Source: Bradyrhizobium sp. AZCC 1719
GTDB lineage: Bacteria > Pseudomonadota > Alphaproteobacteria > Rhizobiales > Xanthobacteraceae
Direction of reading: 5' to 3'
DNA: 64,000 nt
NCBI RefSeq assembly: GCF_036924525.1
Contig: NZ_JAZHRU010000001.1
Span: 5,299,001 to 5,363,000 of the forward strand
A program made the translations under genes and the position numbers. How positions within the stretch are numbered: position 1 is the stretch's first letter; each line of letters opens with the position of its first letter. Under the pieces are notes generated by a model that saw only the letters and a list, made by a program, of their open reading frames with translations, ran no database searches and was not told the origin of the DNA. This document shows, in pieces, positions 34,861 to 43,007 of this stretch.

Positions 34861-35012
34861 CGCACTGTGCAAATCTCGATCGGCAAGAAGGCGTCCGTTG
34901 GTCCCTATGCGCGCTAGCGGCCCGGCACCTCGCTCGGCAACGGCGTTCGGACCGGCAACGTCGTCGAGACTAAGGCCGCGGCGCTAGAAGCCGGTGTGAA
35001 GGTCAACCACCT
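34861..35012 (+). pseudogene. Decayed internal copy of glmU
   Basis: Colinear without gaps with 32761-32912 of glmU (offset exactly 2100 bp). By my count about 20 of 150 bases differ, roughly 87% identity. In the glmU frame it has an internal TAG at 34915. It starts and ends within the beta-helix region, so it never coded for a product here. Bases 34680-34860 before it hold no clear gene. Confidence 0.92.
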
Positions 35013-35019
35013 GAATAAC

Positions 35020-35075
35020 GGAATTACGGTGACCCGACCCGCACGGGTCAATTGAATGCACTGTCAGCGCAATTC
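35020..35075. repeat. Palindromic element a (GGTGACAG type)
   Basis: The left arm GGAATTACGGTGAC pairs with the right arm GTCAGCGCAATTC, with TCAATTGAATGCACT between. It is related to elements at 37256, 38150 and 39427. Its inner part CCCGACCCGCA...TCAATTGAATGCA is repeated in direct orientation at 37318-37344. It supplies the last codons and the stop of the minus-strand gene ending at 35048. Confidence 0.75.
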
Positions 35076-36217
35076 AGCCCGACGTCAAAACCGGTCGCGG
35101 CAGTTTGCTTCGCCTCTTCGTACACGTTCCTCACGGTATCGCTCGGCACGTTCAAGTGAAGTGATCCGTTCTCCGCCACCGAGAGATCTATGTCATACAG
35201 ACCACCTCGCCGCCCGCCTACAACCATCGCCGCACGTGGGGTCACGCGACCTTGTGCGCCACGAAACCAGACATGGCAGCAGATGTAGTCATACGAAAAA
35301 TCAACGTGACCGATCTTCACAAGATCCCCGTCCATCACTTCCTTCAAGAGCGATGGCACCAGCCGAACCTTATTCGATTTCAATCGCTTGATTGGGTTTC
35401 TTCCGTGAGCGGGGCTTCCGTGGGTCTCGTATTCGGCTGACCGCAGCACTAACAGATCATCGAAGTAGCGAGCGAGGTAAAACCTCGGCTGAAAGTCAAT
35501 TGTCCCGTCATCTCGCCACATCCAGAATGTATGCAGAACATTATCGAGCTTCTCTAGTCGTCCAGTGCGCTGGGAGAAACCCACCGTCTCGAACGCTCCG
35601 CCCCAACGCTCCTCGATAGATTGAGCTGTCGAAAGCTCATAATTGAGGAGTGTGCCTAGAACTGGCAGAACAGCCGAAACGTCATTAGCCGTTGACGGAA
35701 GTGGTCCGCTCCGCTGCAGCATCCCTATGAACGTCCGCGCCCCACTTCCGGCAGCTTGCACTTCTCCGAAACCCGCGACGCTTTCGGCAATAATATTGCA
35801 GCCGAAGGTCGTACAGCGAATCTCATCGCCGTTGACAGCTTGAAGCAGATTACCAACCAAACTCAGGTCTTTGATTTGATCCGGATCAATCGCCGAGAGT
35901 TCTTCCTGTACATCAGCTCCTGTGACATTAGGCTTCTTCGCGACCTCTCGAAGCACTCTCAAAGCGCGCTCCGCTTGCCTGTGATCGTTCGCGGACCATC
36001 CGACTGCGAGGCGGCCCTCAAAAACATGAAGCTTTTGACACAGCTTGGTGCGAAACGGACGCTTCTTGGCCGCCAGTAAGCTATTTATCTCCCCCACAAG
36101 CGGCAACTCGCATTCGGCTCCAGTCACGTATGGATTTGCGAGATCGGGGCTTGAAAGAAGCGCGTCCCCGATTAGACATGGCGCTCCACCCAACATGATC
36201 CGTGCAACAAGCGTCAC
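35048..36217 (-). CDS. Unknown protein with Ntn-hydrolase (proteasome/HslV)-like N-terminus
   Basis: A 389-residue protein of no family I know. The first 100 residues follow the pattern of HslV/proteasome subunits: Met1-Thr2 at the start (Thr would become N-terminal), [20 protein letters not shown] with Asp18 at the place of HslV Asp17 in mature numbering, and a Lys (58 or 62) before a [13 protein letters not shown] strand like [31 protein letters not shown] (about 143-160) resembles the family's IGSG strand. The remaining 220 residues are unassigned. It follows the AlbA_2 gene by 39 bp, so they form one operon. GC is visibly lower than around. The last eight residues (NCADSAFN) come from repeat element a. 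Confidence 0.7.
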   Translation of the reverse strand: MTLVARIMLGGAPCLIGDALLSSPDLANPYVTGAECELPLVGEINSLLAAKKRPFRTKLCQKLHVFEGRLAVGWSANDHRQAERALRVLREVAKKPNVTGADVQEELSAIDPDQIKDLSLVGNLLQAVNGDEIRCTTFGCNIIAESVAGFGEVQAAGSGARTFIGMLQRSGPLPSTANDVSAVLPVLGTLLNYELSTAQSIEERWGGAFETVGFSQRTGRLEKLDNVLHTFWMWRDDGTIDFQPRFYLARYFDDLLVLRSAEYETHGSPAHGRNPIKRLKSNKVRLVPSLLKEVMDGDLVKIGHVDFSYDYICCHVWFRGAQGRVTPRAAMVVGGRRGGLYDIDLSVAENGSLHLNVPSDTVRNVYEEAKQTAATGFDVGLNCADSAFN

Positions 36218-36256
36218 AGAATTTCTCCATACTTCATTCGACGGCTGCGCAGATAG

Positions 36257-37138
36257 TTACACGAGCGGCTCGATCTCTATCGCGGTCTTCACAACCCGCG
36301 CGCCCTCGCAATAGAGCGTCACTTCAGCCCGGATCCTCTTCTCCGGGGCAATTCGACTTACCCCTATCGATCCAAGATTTACACGGATGCCGTTGGGATG
36401 AATGACGCCGATTGCATTATTCCATCCGACCACCGATCTTCCGGCGTTGATGTGAGAAAGATTGTTGAGGCCTGCACCATTAACGTATTTGATCTCAACG
36501 TTTTGTAGCGTCATCAAAAATCCGGCGTGACGCGCAACCGCGCGGCCATTGTTGCTAACTAAGATACTGTAGTCCTCGAGTCCATTTTCGACTTTTAACC
36601 GCTCTATGATAATTTCAAGATTTGGCTTCTGCCGCCTGCCGAACATATCCTCAAGATCGAAGTGCTCCATCTGGTAGAAGCTATCACCGCTTCGCTTGTA
36701 GTACCGCTGCTCCCCTAGCAGCGCCATGTACGGTCCGCCATCAGTTTCCGGTACAAGGGTGGCGACCACCCCGCCACCGCTTGTTGAATTGTCAATCGGC
36801 TTGTGCCGAAGACCATCGATGATGGGAGATGTGGCGTCGCCGCTTAGAGCGTTCAGACGCGAAACGAGGATGGCAGGTTTTCGCAACTCAACAATGGCGG
36901 TAGCGCAGTCAATGCCATCGCTATTCTTCCGGGCATCGATTCCCCAAATTATGATTCCACCGCTGGAGTTTGCGAAGCCCGAAATGCATCGCGCAATATT
37001 TCGTCGGTCATCACCACTGGTCAACTCGGCGTTTTTGAGGGTTTTGAAATCCAAGTGGAGATGTTCCTCCTGCTTTAACTCCACGTATGATGCAATTGTC
37101 GCCCAATCGAGTTGATCGAAGGTTTCAGCAAGCGTCAT
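36257..37138 (-). CDS. AlbA_2 (Schlafen-type) DNA/RNA-binding domain protein
   Basis: A 293-residue protein. Residues about 18-160 form a Schlafen AlbA_2 domain: LHLDFKTLKN, then DRRNIARCISGFANSSGGII and WGID, then a Y-K-R-x-G-D-S strand (RYYKRSGDSFYQM). Family knowledge: AlbA_2 domains bind nucleic acid and are often in regulators, nucleases or defence genes. The C-terminal 130 residues are beta-rich and of unknown type. First gene of the two-gene cassette flanked by elements a and b. GC is lower than in the core genes. No nuclease or ATPase motif is seen. Confidence 0.8.
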   Translation of the reverse strand: MTLAETFDQLDWATIASYVELKQEEHLHLDFKTLKNAELTSGDDRRNIARCISGFANSSGGIIIWGIDARKNSDGIDCATAIVELRKPAILVSRLNALSGDATSPIIDGLRHKPIDNSTSGGGVVATLVPETDGGPYMALLGEQRYYKRSGDSFYQMEHFDLEDMFGRRQKPNLEIIIERLKVENGLEDYSILVSNNGRAVARHAGFLMTLQNVEIKYVNGAGLNNLSHINAGRSVVGWNNAIGVIHPNGIRVNLGSIGVSRIAPEKRIRAEVTLYCEGARVVKTAIEIEPLV

Positions 37139-37255
37139 GTCTCGCCTTCTGGATCAGTTTATGCGCGGCCCGATTCGCGACCGCGACGCACGGTGACACA
37201 ATGCAGGGTAGCAATACGAGGCTGGGGACGTTTGTCCCGGTTATTCACAGGGCTG

Positions 37256-37350
37256 GGAATTGCGGTGACAGTGCTGGACCCTTGAGACTACCGCGCGATA
37301 GCGCCTTTTCCGGTGAGCCCGACCCGCAGGCTTCAATTGAATGCATTTAG
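37256..37350. repeat. Palindromic element b (GGTGACAG type)
   Basis: Left part GGAATTGCGGTGACAGTG (37257-37274) corresponds to the arm of element a; the right part GAGCCCGACCCGCAGG...TTCAATTGAATGCA (37315-37344) is a direct copy of the inner part of element a. The AlbA_2 cassette lies exactly between a and b. Otherwise 37139-37427 is empty. Confidence 0.65.
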
Positions 37351-37427
37351 CTTGCTGTTCTCGCTGTGCGAGCCAAGCTCAGCACGACAAACTCAGACGA
37401 CGACTTCGAGCGCAGAGCCGGACCTCA

Positions 37428-38081
37428 TCAGCCGGTCGGCGGCTTGCCGGTGTTGACCGCCAATTGCGCTGCGAAAGCCCGTTTGTAGGCAGGCCGTGAT
37501 TCACCGCGGGCGAGATAGGCTGCCAGGTTTGGGTACTCGTCCAGAATGCCCGATGATCTCAGCCTGAGCAGCACCGACACCATCATCAGGTCGCCCGCGC
37601 TGAATGCACCGTCGAGCCAGTCGGCATCGCCCAGGCGAGCGGAAAGTTGGTTCAGCCGGCTGCGTACACGATCCTCGACAAGAGGCATGCGCTCCTTGTT
37701 CCAGGGCTTGTCGCCCTCAAGGAGCCTGGCGGTTGCAAGTTCAAGGATCGGCGGCTCCACCGTGTTGACCGCGGCGAACATCCATGTGATCGCGCGCGCC
37801 CGCGCATTGGCATCGTCCGGCAGCAGGCCCGCATGGCGCTCGGCGATATGGAGGACGATCGCCCCTGTCTCGAACAGGGCGAGATCGCCTTCTTCATAAG
37901 TCGGAATCTGGCCGAAGGGATGAAGCGCCAGATGCGCCGGCTCCTTCATCGCACGGAACGAAACAAGGCGAACCTCGTAAGGTTGGCCCACTTCTTCAAG
38001 CGCCCAGCGAACGCGCGTGTCACGCGCCAGCCCCTTGCCGCCGTCAGGCGAACGTTCAAAGGCGGTGATGGTGATGGTCAT
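37428..38081 (-). CDS. Glutathione S-transferase family protein
   Basis: A 217-residue cytosolic GST. The N-terminal thioredoxin-like domain (about 1-80) has the typical GQIPTYEEGDLALFETGAIV segment with cis-Pro and the Glu-Thr/Ser glutathione-binding pair; an all-helical domain follows (about 90-210) with LDGAFSAGDLMMVSVLLRL. It starts MTITITAFERSPDGGKGLAR at 38081 after a GGAGG ribosome site. Substrate unknown. It is a cargo gene of the island. Confidence 0.9.
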   Translation of the reverse strand: MTITITAFERSPDGGKGLARDTRVRWALEEVGQPYEVRLVSFRAMKEPAHLALHPFGQIPTYEEGDLALFETGAIVLHIAERHAGLLPDDANARARAITWMFAAVNTVEPPILELATARLLEGDKPWNKERMPLVEDRVRSRLNQLSARLGDADWLDGAFSAGDLMMVSVLLRLRSSGILDEYPNLAAYLARGESRPAYKRAFAAQLAVNTGKPPTG

Positions 38082-38149
38082 CGCGGGGTTCCTCCTGGCA
38101 AAGATCATCGGCTGCGGGTCTGGCAAGCTATCATGGTAAATTCAACGAC

Positions 38150-38226
38150 AATTATGGTACAGTGCACTCAATCCAACCGAAGGTTGTCTGGCGTGGTGCA
38201 TTAAATGCACTGGACACCGTAGTTCC
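38150..38226. repeat. Palindromic element c (GGTGACAG type)
   Basis: Left AATTATGGTACAGTGCACTC (38150-38169) and right AAATGCACTGGACACCGTAG (38203-38222) are imperfect inverted arms of the same kind as in elements a, b and d. It lies upstream of the secreted protein gene at 38358. Confidence 0.6.
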
Positions 38227-38357
38227 GGTTCGGATGCGGAGCGGCATGATCCAGATCAAGATGGGGCGCTTGACGGCCGCCCAAGGAATTCCCCTTGGGC
38301 TGGACACTCCTCGGCTGGGCCACCGCGCTCACGAACCGCTTGTGGAGGGCGTCAACA

Positions 38358-38936
38358 ATGAAACGCTGCCTCGCTGCATTCGCAATCGCCGTCAGCCTGC
38401 TCGCACCAGTTGCGCACGCCAACGATACCTTGGAAGCCAAGGTGCGGGCCTACGTTCCGGTCGTCTCCCTCGCCAAAGTATGTGACATCAGGATCAATGA
38501 CGCCACCTTGCGTGACCACCGTGCCATGCTCGAAGCGGCGAAATTCGACCCGAACGCCAACAAACTCGCCTACCGCGTCCATTACGAAACACAGACGGCC
38601 TACATCAAGGCCCGCGACGGAGGTCAGCGGGTCGCCTTCTGCAGGGACTTCATCGCGGCCAACAGCCAGTACGCCAAGGCGCGCTTCACCGCTGTGGTCG
38701 AGGGCCAGATGAGCGATGTCAGCACTAGTGTGCAGAAAGCGATCGCCCACAACGTCTGCGGTGCGCCCCCTGTCAAGCTGTCCAAGGCCGACTGGAAACC
38801 GTACGCGCTCATCAAAAAGATGCTTCAGACCGAGCAAAAGTTGGCCAAGGAAAACGCCGAGACGAACGGCTGGAACGTCACCGAGGAAACGACGGCGGTC
38901 ACCGAACAGTTCTGCGCGGCGATGAAAGCCCGATGA
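38358..38936 (+). CDS. Hypothetical secreted protein, 192 residues
   Basis: The signal peptide MKRCLAAFAIAVSLLAPVAH is cleaved after AHA near residue 21. The mature part is charged and helical with about four cysteines (KVCDI, FCRDF, NVCGAPP, EQFCAAMK), consistent with a small periplasmic disulfide-bonded protein. The ATG at 38358 has a GGAGGG ribosome site. No family recognised. It lies between palindromic elements c and d. Confidence 0.65.
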   Translation: MKRCLAAFAIAVSLLAPVAHANDTLEAKVRAYVPVVSLAKVCDIRINDATLRDHRAMLEAAKFDPNANKLAYRVHYETQTAYIKARDGGQRVAFCRDFIAANSQYAKARFTAVVEGQMSDVSTSVQKAIAHNVCGAPPVKLSKADWKPYALIKKMLQTEQKLAKENAETNGWNVTEETTAVTEQFCAAMKAR

Positions 38937-38944
38937 GCAAGCGT

Positions 38945-38968
38945 CCGGATGAGCGCAGCGACATCCGG
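38945..38968. repeat. Short palindromic repeat
   Basis: CCGGATG-AGCGCAGCGA-CATCCGG, a common Bradyrhizobium intergenic hairpin, right after the secreted protein gene. The rest of 38969-39257 shows no gene. Confidence 0.65.
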
Positions 38969-39257
38969 GGTTGTAGTTTGTCGCGCATATCGCTGCGCTC
39001 ATGCGGGCTGCTTGCTACTCCCGCGCGATCGCGGATTAGATAGTGCTGGCGCCGCGGCAAGTGCGGGCATTTATCCGCGCCTCCATTCCGTGGTCGATGC
39101 GTCAGCGCGTTTCCAGCGATTCCAGTTCGCCGAGCTGTGCGTTCTGCGCTGGAGCAACGTCGCGACCAGAACGGCGGAGCTGAACTATTGGGGATCGGAA
39201 GATGGATTTGCGTGTGCCAGACTTAGTCCAGATCTTCTCCTATTGAAGGGGACGAGA

Positions 39258-39407
39258 ATGGACGCTGAACAGCGGCGGGCGATCGTTCGCGCTGCCGTCA
39301 TTACCATTATCTTGGGCGCGGTCGCCGTGGCCGTGACTGGTTGGCCGCACGGGCTGTTCACGGCTGCGCTCATCGCGATCGCGTTCGTCATCGAGAAGCA
39401 TCTGTGA
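39258..39407 (+). CDS. Small membrane protein, 49 residues
   Basis: Reads MDAEQRRAIVRAAVITIILG, then AVAVAVTGWPHGLFTAALIA and IAFVIEKHL: two short transmembrane helices with a Gly-Trp-Pro turn. AAGGGGACGAGA precedes the ATG. Function unknown. Confidence 0.6.
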   Translation: MDAEQRRAIVRAAVITIILGAVAVAVTGWPHGLFTAALIAIAFVIEKHL

Positions 39408-39426
39408 GCATCCGACCGGTACCTAT

Positions 39427-39485
39427 ACGGTGACAGTGCACTCAATTGCACTTGCGGCAGATTAAGTGCACTGTCACCGTAATTT
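39427..39485. repeat. Palindromic element d (GGTGACAG type)
   Basis: ACGGTGACAGTGCACT and AGTGCACTGTCACCGT are perfect 16-bp inverted arms around 20 bp, followed by AATTT. It is the best-preserved of four related elements in the island. Such sequences often occur as REP-like or transposon-end palindromes linked to IS200-like (Y1) transposases; none is present here. Confidence 0.85.
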
Positions 39486-39599
39486 TCCTACGACACCCGT
39501 GACCTTGTCTGTGACTGCCCCCGAGGGCAAATCACTTCTGATTTTCAGAAATCATGTCAAGTCCCCGAATCAAAAATATTCCGCTTTCGTTCCGAGCCA

Positions 39600-40035
39600 A
39601 ATCAGCGGCATAACTCCGCTCGTCTCACCGCAGGATGAGGGGCGCTCGCGAACGTCACGAACGCGCGGTGGGATGCGATGGACGCAGATGGCGCTGATGA
39701 CGTTGTGCGCCGGACGCGTACGGTGAAGTCGTGTGGTCCTGATGTCGCGGTGCTGGCATTAAGTTCCCAGGAGAAGCGAAGCTTCAAGCCAAGCTTCTCG
39801 GGGGCGACGGTGGCAAAAGAGCCGTTCGCCGGGGAGAGCACGTTATAAGCCGTAAAGCCATTGCGCAGGGAAGGCCGGAGTGTTTCCGCCGAACCTGTAT
39901 GCTCGTGTGCGTGTTTTTTGCGCATAATTGCACACGAGACCGCGGGTGCGGCGCGCACCCGGTCTTCCCTGCGCCCTCAGATTGGAGAGGAGGGCAAACG
40001 AGATGCAAGCCTCGGGCAGATTATGCCGCGAGATC
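39600..40035. repeat. Long Bradyrhizobium dispersed repeat
   Basis: On the minus strand this region reads through the phrases CAATGGCTTTACGGCTTATA, CGGCTCTTTTGCCACCGTCG and GACCACACGACTTCACCGTA, which I recall as a long intergenic repeat found many times in Bradyrhizobium genomes. An open frame across it (39602-39958) is a by-product. Flanking GGTGCGGCGCGCACC hairpins are present. Its function is not known. Confidence 0.6.
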
Positions 40036-40092
40036 GCGGACTCTTGTTCCTCACGCCGTTGCTGGTGTAACGAGTTAACGGTCAGGCGGTCC

Positions 40093-40107
40093 GTTAAGCT
40101 TTCCGCT
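40093..40107 (+). repeat. Island boundary direct repeat, right
   Basis: GTTAAGCTTTCCGCT, identical to 33234-33248. Downstream sequence leads into the glmS promoter region. Confidence 0.85.
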
Positions 40108-40217
40108 TAAGACTGTCTCAATACGCAACAATTATTGAGTATCTGTCGGCCCATCATTGCCGCTAAGAGAACAGCGGGTTGCGACGCTCTCTCGTCGATT
40201 TGGGGAAATTGAACCGC

Positions 40218-42044
40218 ATGTGCGGCATTGTCGGCATTCTTGGGAAAGCTCCGGTCGCGGAGCTTCTGGTAGACTCACTCAAACGGCTTGAATATCGCGG
40301 CTATGATTCCGCAGGCGTCGCCACGCTGGAAGGCGATCACCTCGCGCGCCGTCGCGCCGAAGGCAAGCTGAAGAACCTCGAAAAGCGGCTGGATGCGGAA
40401 CCGCTGAAGGGGCACACCGGAATCGGACACACCCGCTGGGCGACGCACGGCAAGCCGACCGAGAACAATGCGCATCCGCACGCGACCGATCGCGTCGCCG
40501 TGGTCCACAACGGCATCATCGAGAACTTTCGCGAGCTGCGCGAGGCGCTGGAGAAGAAGGGCGCGGTCTTCAAGACCGAAACCGATACCGAAATCGTTCT
40601 CCACCTCGTCGATAGTTTTCTCCAGAAGGGCATCAAGCCGGTCGAAGCGGTGAGGGCGGCGCTGTCGGAACTGCGCGGCGCGTTCGCGCTCGGATTCATC
40701 TTCGCCGGCGACGACGATCTGATGATCGGCGCCCGCAACGGCCCGCCGCTGGCGATCGGTCACGGCGACGGCGAAATGTATCTGGGATCGGACGCGATCG
40801 CGCTCGGGCCGTTCACCGACATGATCAGCTATCTCGAAGACGGCGACTGGGTGGTGCTGACGCGCAAGGGCGCGACCATTTACGACAAGACCAATGCGAT
40901 CGTGCAGCGCGAGGCGGTCAAGCACAGCGCCTCGACCTCGCTGGTCGACAAGGCGAACTACCGCCACTTCATGGCCAAGGAAATCCACGAGCAGCCGGAA
41001 GTGGTCGGCCACACGCTGGCACGTTATGTCGACATGGCGAGCGAGCGCGTCATGCTGCCGGTCAAGCTGCCGTTCGACTTCAAGGACATCCAGCGCATTT
41101 CGATCACGGCCTGCGGCACCGCGAACTATGCCGGCTATGTCGCCAAATACTGGTTCGAACGGCTAGCGCGCATTCCCGTCGAAATCGATATCGCCTCCGA
41201 ATTCCGCTACCGCGAGGCTCCCCTGCGCAAGGGCGATCTGGCGATCTTCATTTCGCAGTCCGGCGAGACCGCCGATACCCTGGCCGCCTTGCGCTATGCC
41301 AAGGCGGAAGGCGCCCACACCCTCTCGGTCGTCAACGTGCCGACTTCGACGATCGCGCGCGAAAGCGAAACGGTGCTGCAGACGCTGGCCGGTCCCGAAA
41401 TCGGCGTTGCCTCGACCAAGGCGTTCACCTGTCAATTGATGGTGCTGGCCTCGCTGGCGGTTGCCGCCGGCAAGGCACGCGGCGAATTGTCGGATGAAGA
41501 CGAGACCAAGCTCGTTCACGGTCTGGTCGAGATTCCGCGCCTGATGGCGGCGACGCTGACCATTGAACCTCAGATCGAAAAGCTGGCGCGCGACATCTCG
41601 AAATCGAAGGACGTGCTCTATCTCGGCCGCGGCACCAGCTATCCGCTGGCGCTGGAAGGCGCGCTCAAGCTGAAGGAAATTTCCTACATTCACGCCGAGG
41701 GCTATGCCGCCGGCGAACTCAAGCACGGGCCGATCGCGCTGATCGACGAGAACATGCCGGTGGTGGTGATCGCGCCGTTCGACCGGGTGTTCGAGAAGAC
41801 GGTCTCCAACATGCAGGAAGTCGCGGCCCGCGGCGGCAACATCATTCTGATGACCGACGCCAAGGGCGCGGCGGAAGCCACCGTCGATTCCCTGGTCACG
41901 ATCGTGCTGCCCGACATGGCGTCGGCGTTCACCCCGATGGTCTATGCCATCCCGGTGCAGCTCCTGGCCTATCATACTGCCGTGGTGATGGGCACCGACG
42001 TGGATCAGCCGCGAAATCTCGCGAAATCGGTAACGGTGGAATAG
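40218..42044 (+). CDS. glmS: Glutamine-fructose-6-phosphate aminotransferase
   Basis: A 608-residue cytoplasmic enzyme making glucosamine-6-phosphate. The N-terminal glutaminase domain starts MCGIVGILG, with Cys2 the nucleophile after Met removal; the start at 40218 is fixed by this. Two SIS isomerase domains follow (about 280-430 and 455-600) with SQSGETADTLAAL and the final LAKSVTVE. It works with GlmU; the two are separated here by the island and glmS must now rely on a promoter between 40108 and 40217. Confidence 0.97.
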   Translation: MCGIVGILGKAPVAELLVDSLKRLEYRGYDSAGVATLEGDHLARRRAEGKLKNLEKRLDAEPLKGHTGIGHTRWATHGKPTENNAHPHATDRVAVVHNGIIENFRELREALEKKGAVFKTETDTEIVLHLVDSFLQKGIKPVEAVRAALSELRGAFALGFIFAGDDDLMIGARNGPPLAIGHGDGEMYLGSDAIALGPFTDMISYLEDGDWVVLTRKGATIYDKTNAIVQREAVKHSASTSLVDKANYRHFMAKEIHEQPEVVGHTLARYVDMASERVMLPVKLPFDFKDIQRISITACGTANYAGYVAKYWFERLARIPVEIDIASEFRYREAPLRKGDLAIFISQSGETADTLAALRYAKAEGAHTLSVVNVPTSTIARESETVLQTLAGPEIGVASTKAFTCQLMVLASLAVAAGKARGELSDEDETKLVHGLVEIPRLMAATLTIEPQIEKLARDISKSKDVLYLGRGTSYPLALEGALKLKEISYIHAEGYAAGELKHGPIALIDENMPVVVIAPFDRVFEKTVSNMQEVAARGGNIILMTDAKGAAEATVDSLVTIVLPDMASAFTPMVYAIPVQLLAYHTAVVMGTDVDQPRNLAKSVTVE

Positions 42045-42190
42045 TCAAGACCATCCGCTGTCACGCTGGCCCTTCAAAAACCTGCTAGGATGGCTTAGCT
42101 GGCATAGGCGCGATCAGCAAAAGTGGGACCCCGGTTTTGCGTCCGATCGCGCCCGAATGTCGAGTTCGGCCGCCCTGACCTGGAACCACG

Positions 42191-42976
42191 ATGAAGCCCG
42201 AAGAACTGCCCCCGACCGCGCTCCCGGAGGAACCCCTGCCGGAGGCGCACCACGCCGGGCTAATGGCCCGTTTCCGGAACTATTTTCTGACCGGACTGAT
42301 TGTCGCAGGGCCGGTCGCGATCACGCTCTATCTGACCTGGTGGTTCGTGAACTGGGTCGACAACCTGGTCCGACCCTTCGTGCCGACGGTCTACCGTCCC
42401 GAAACCTACCTGCCGTTCGGTCTGCCGGGGTCGGGGCTGATCGTCGCGGTGATCGCGCTGACGCTGCTCGGTTTCCTCACCGCCAATTTGATCGGCCGGA
42501 CGCTGGTCGACCTCGGCGAGCGGCTGCTCGGCCGCATGCCCGTGGTGCGCGCGATCTATCGCGGCCTGAAGCAGGTGTTCGAGACGCTGTTCTCGGGCAA
42601 GGGGTCGAGCTTTCGCAAGGTCGGCCTGGTTGAATTTCCCTCGCCGGGCATGTGGTCGATCGTTTTGATCTCGCAGTCGCCGAGTGCGAACGTGGCAAGC
42701 CAGCTTCCCGGCCAGGAAGAGCACATCTCGGTTTTCCTGCCCTGCGCGCCGAACCCGACCACGGGTTTCTTTTTCTACGTGCCGAAGAGCAAGATCATCG
42801 AAGTCGACATGAGCACCGAGGACGCCGCCACGCTGATCATGTCGGCCGGCGTGGTGCAGCCCGGCTCCGATCAGCAGAAGCGCAACGGCGCGCTGGCCGG
42901 CATGGCGAACGCGGCGCGCGTGGCCAATTCGGCTGCCGGGCTGAAGCCGGCTCCCGCGAAGGCGAAGGTGGAGTAG
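42191..42976 (+). CDS. DUF502 family membrane protein
   Basis: A 261-residue protein of the DUF502 family. Two helices near residues 32-55 and 78-100 are followed by the conserved GRMPVVRAIYRGLKQVFETLF segment and a soluble beta-rich domain (PCAPNPTTGFFFYVPKS). No biochemical role is known. It follows glmS by 146 bp in the same direction and may be co-transcribed with the DapA-like gene. Confidence 0.88.
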   Translation: MKPEELPPTALPEEPLPEAHHAGLMARFRNYFLTGLIVAGPVAITLYLTWWFVNWVDNLVRPFVPTVYRPETYLPFGLPGSGLIVAVIALTLLGFLTANLIGRTLVDLGERLLGRMPVVRAIYRGLKQVFETLFSGKGSSFRKVGLVEFPSPGMWSIVLISQSPSANVASQLPGQEEHISVFLPCAPNPTTGFFFYVPKSKIIEVDMSTEDAATLIMSAGVVQPGSDQQKRNGALAGMANAARVANSAAGLKPAPAKAKVE

Positions 42977-43007
42977 GGCGCGCGCGACGGATAGACGGGC
43001 CGACATC

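Noticed and set aside
39602..39958. 118-codon frame on the minus strand
   Set aside because: It lies within a long dispersed Bradyrhizobium repeat; such frames recur with the repeat and have no ribosome site.
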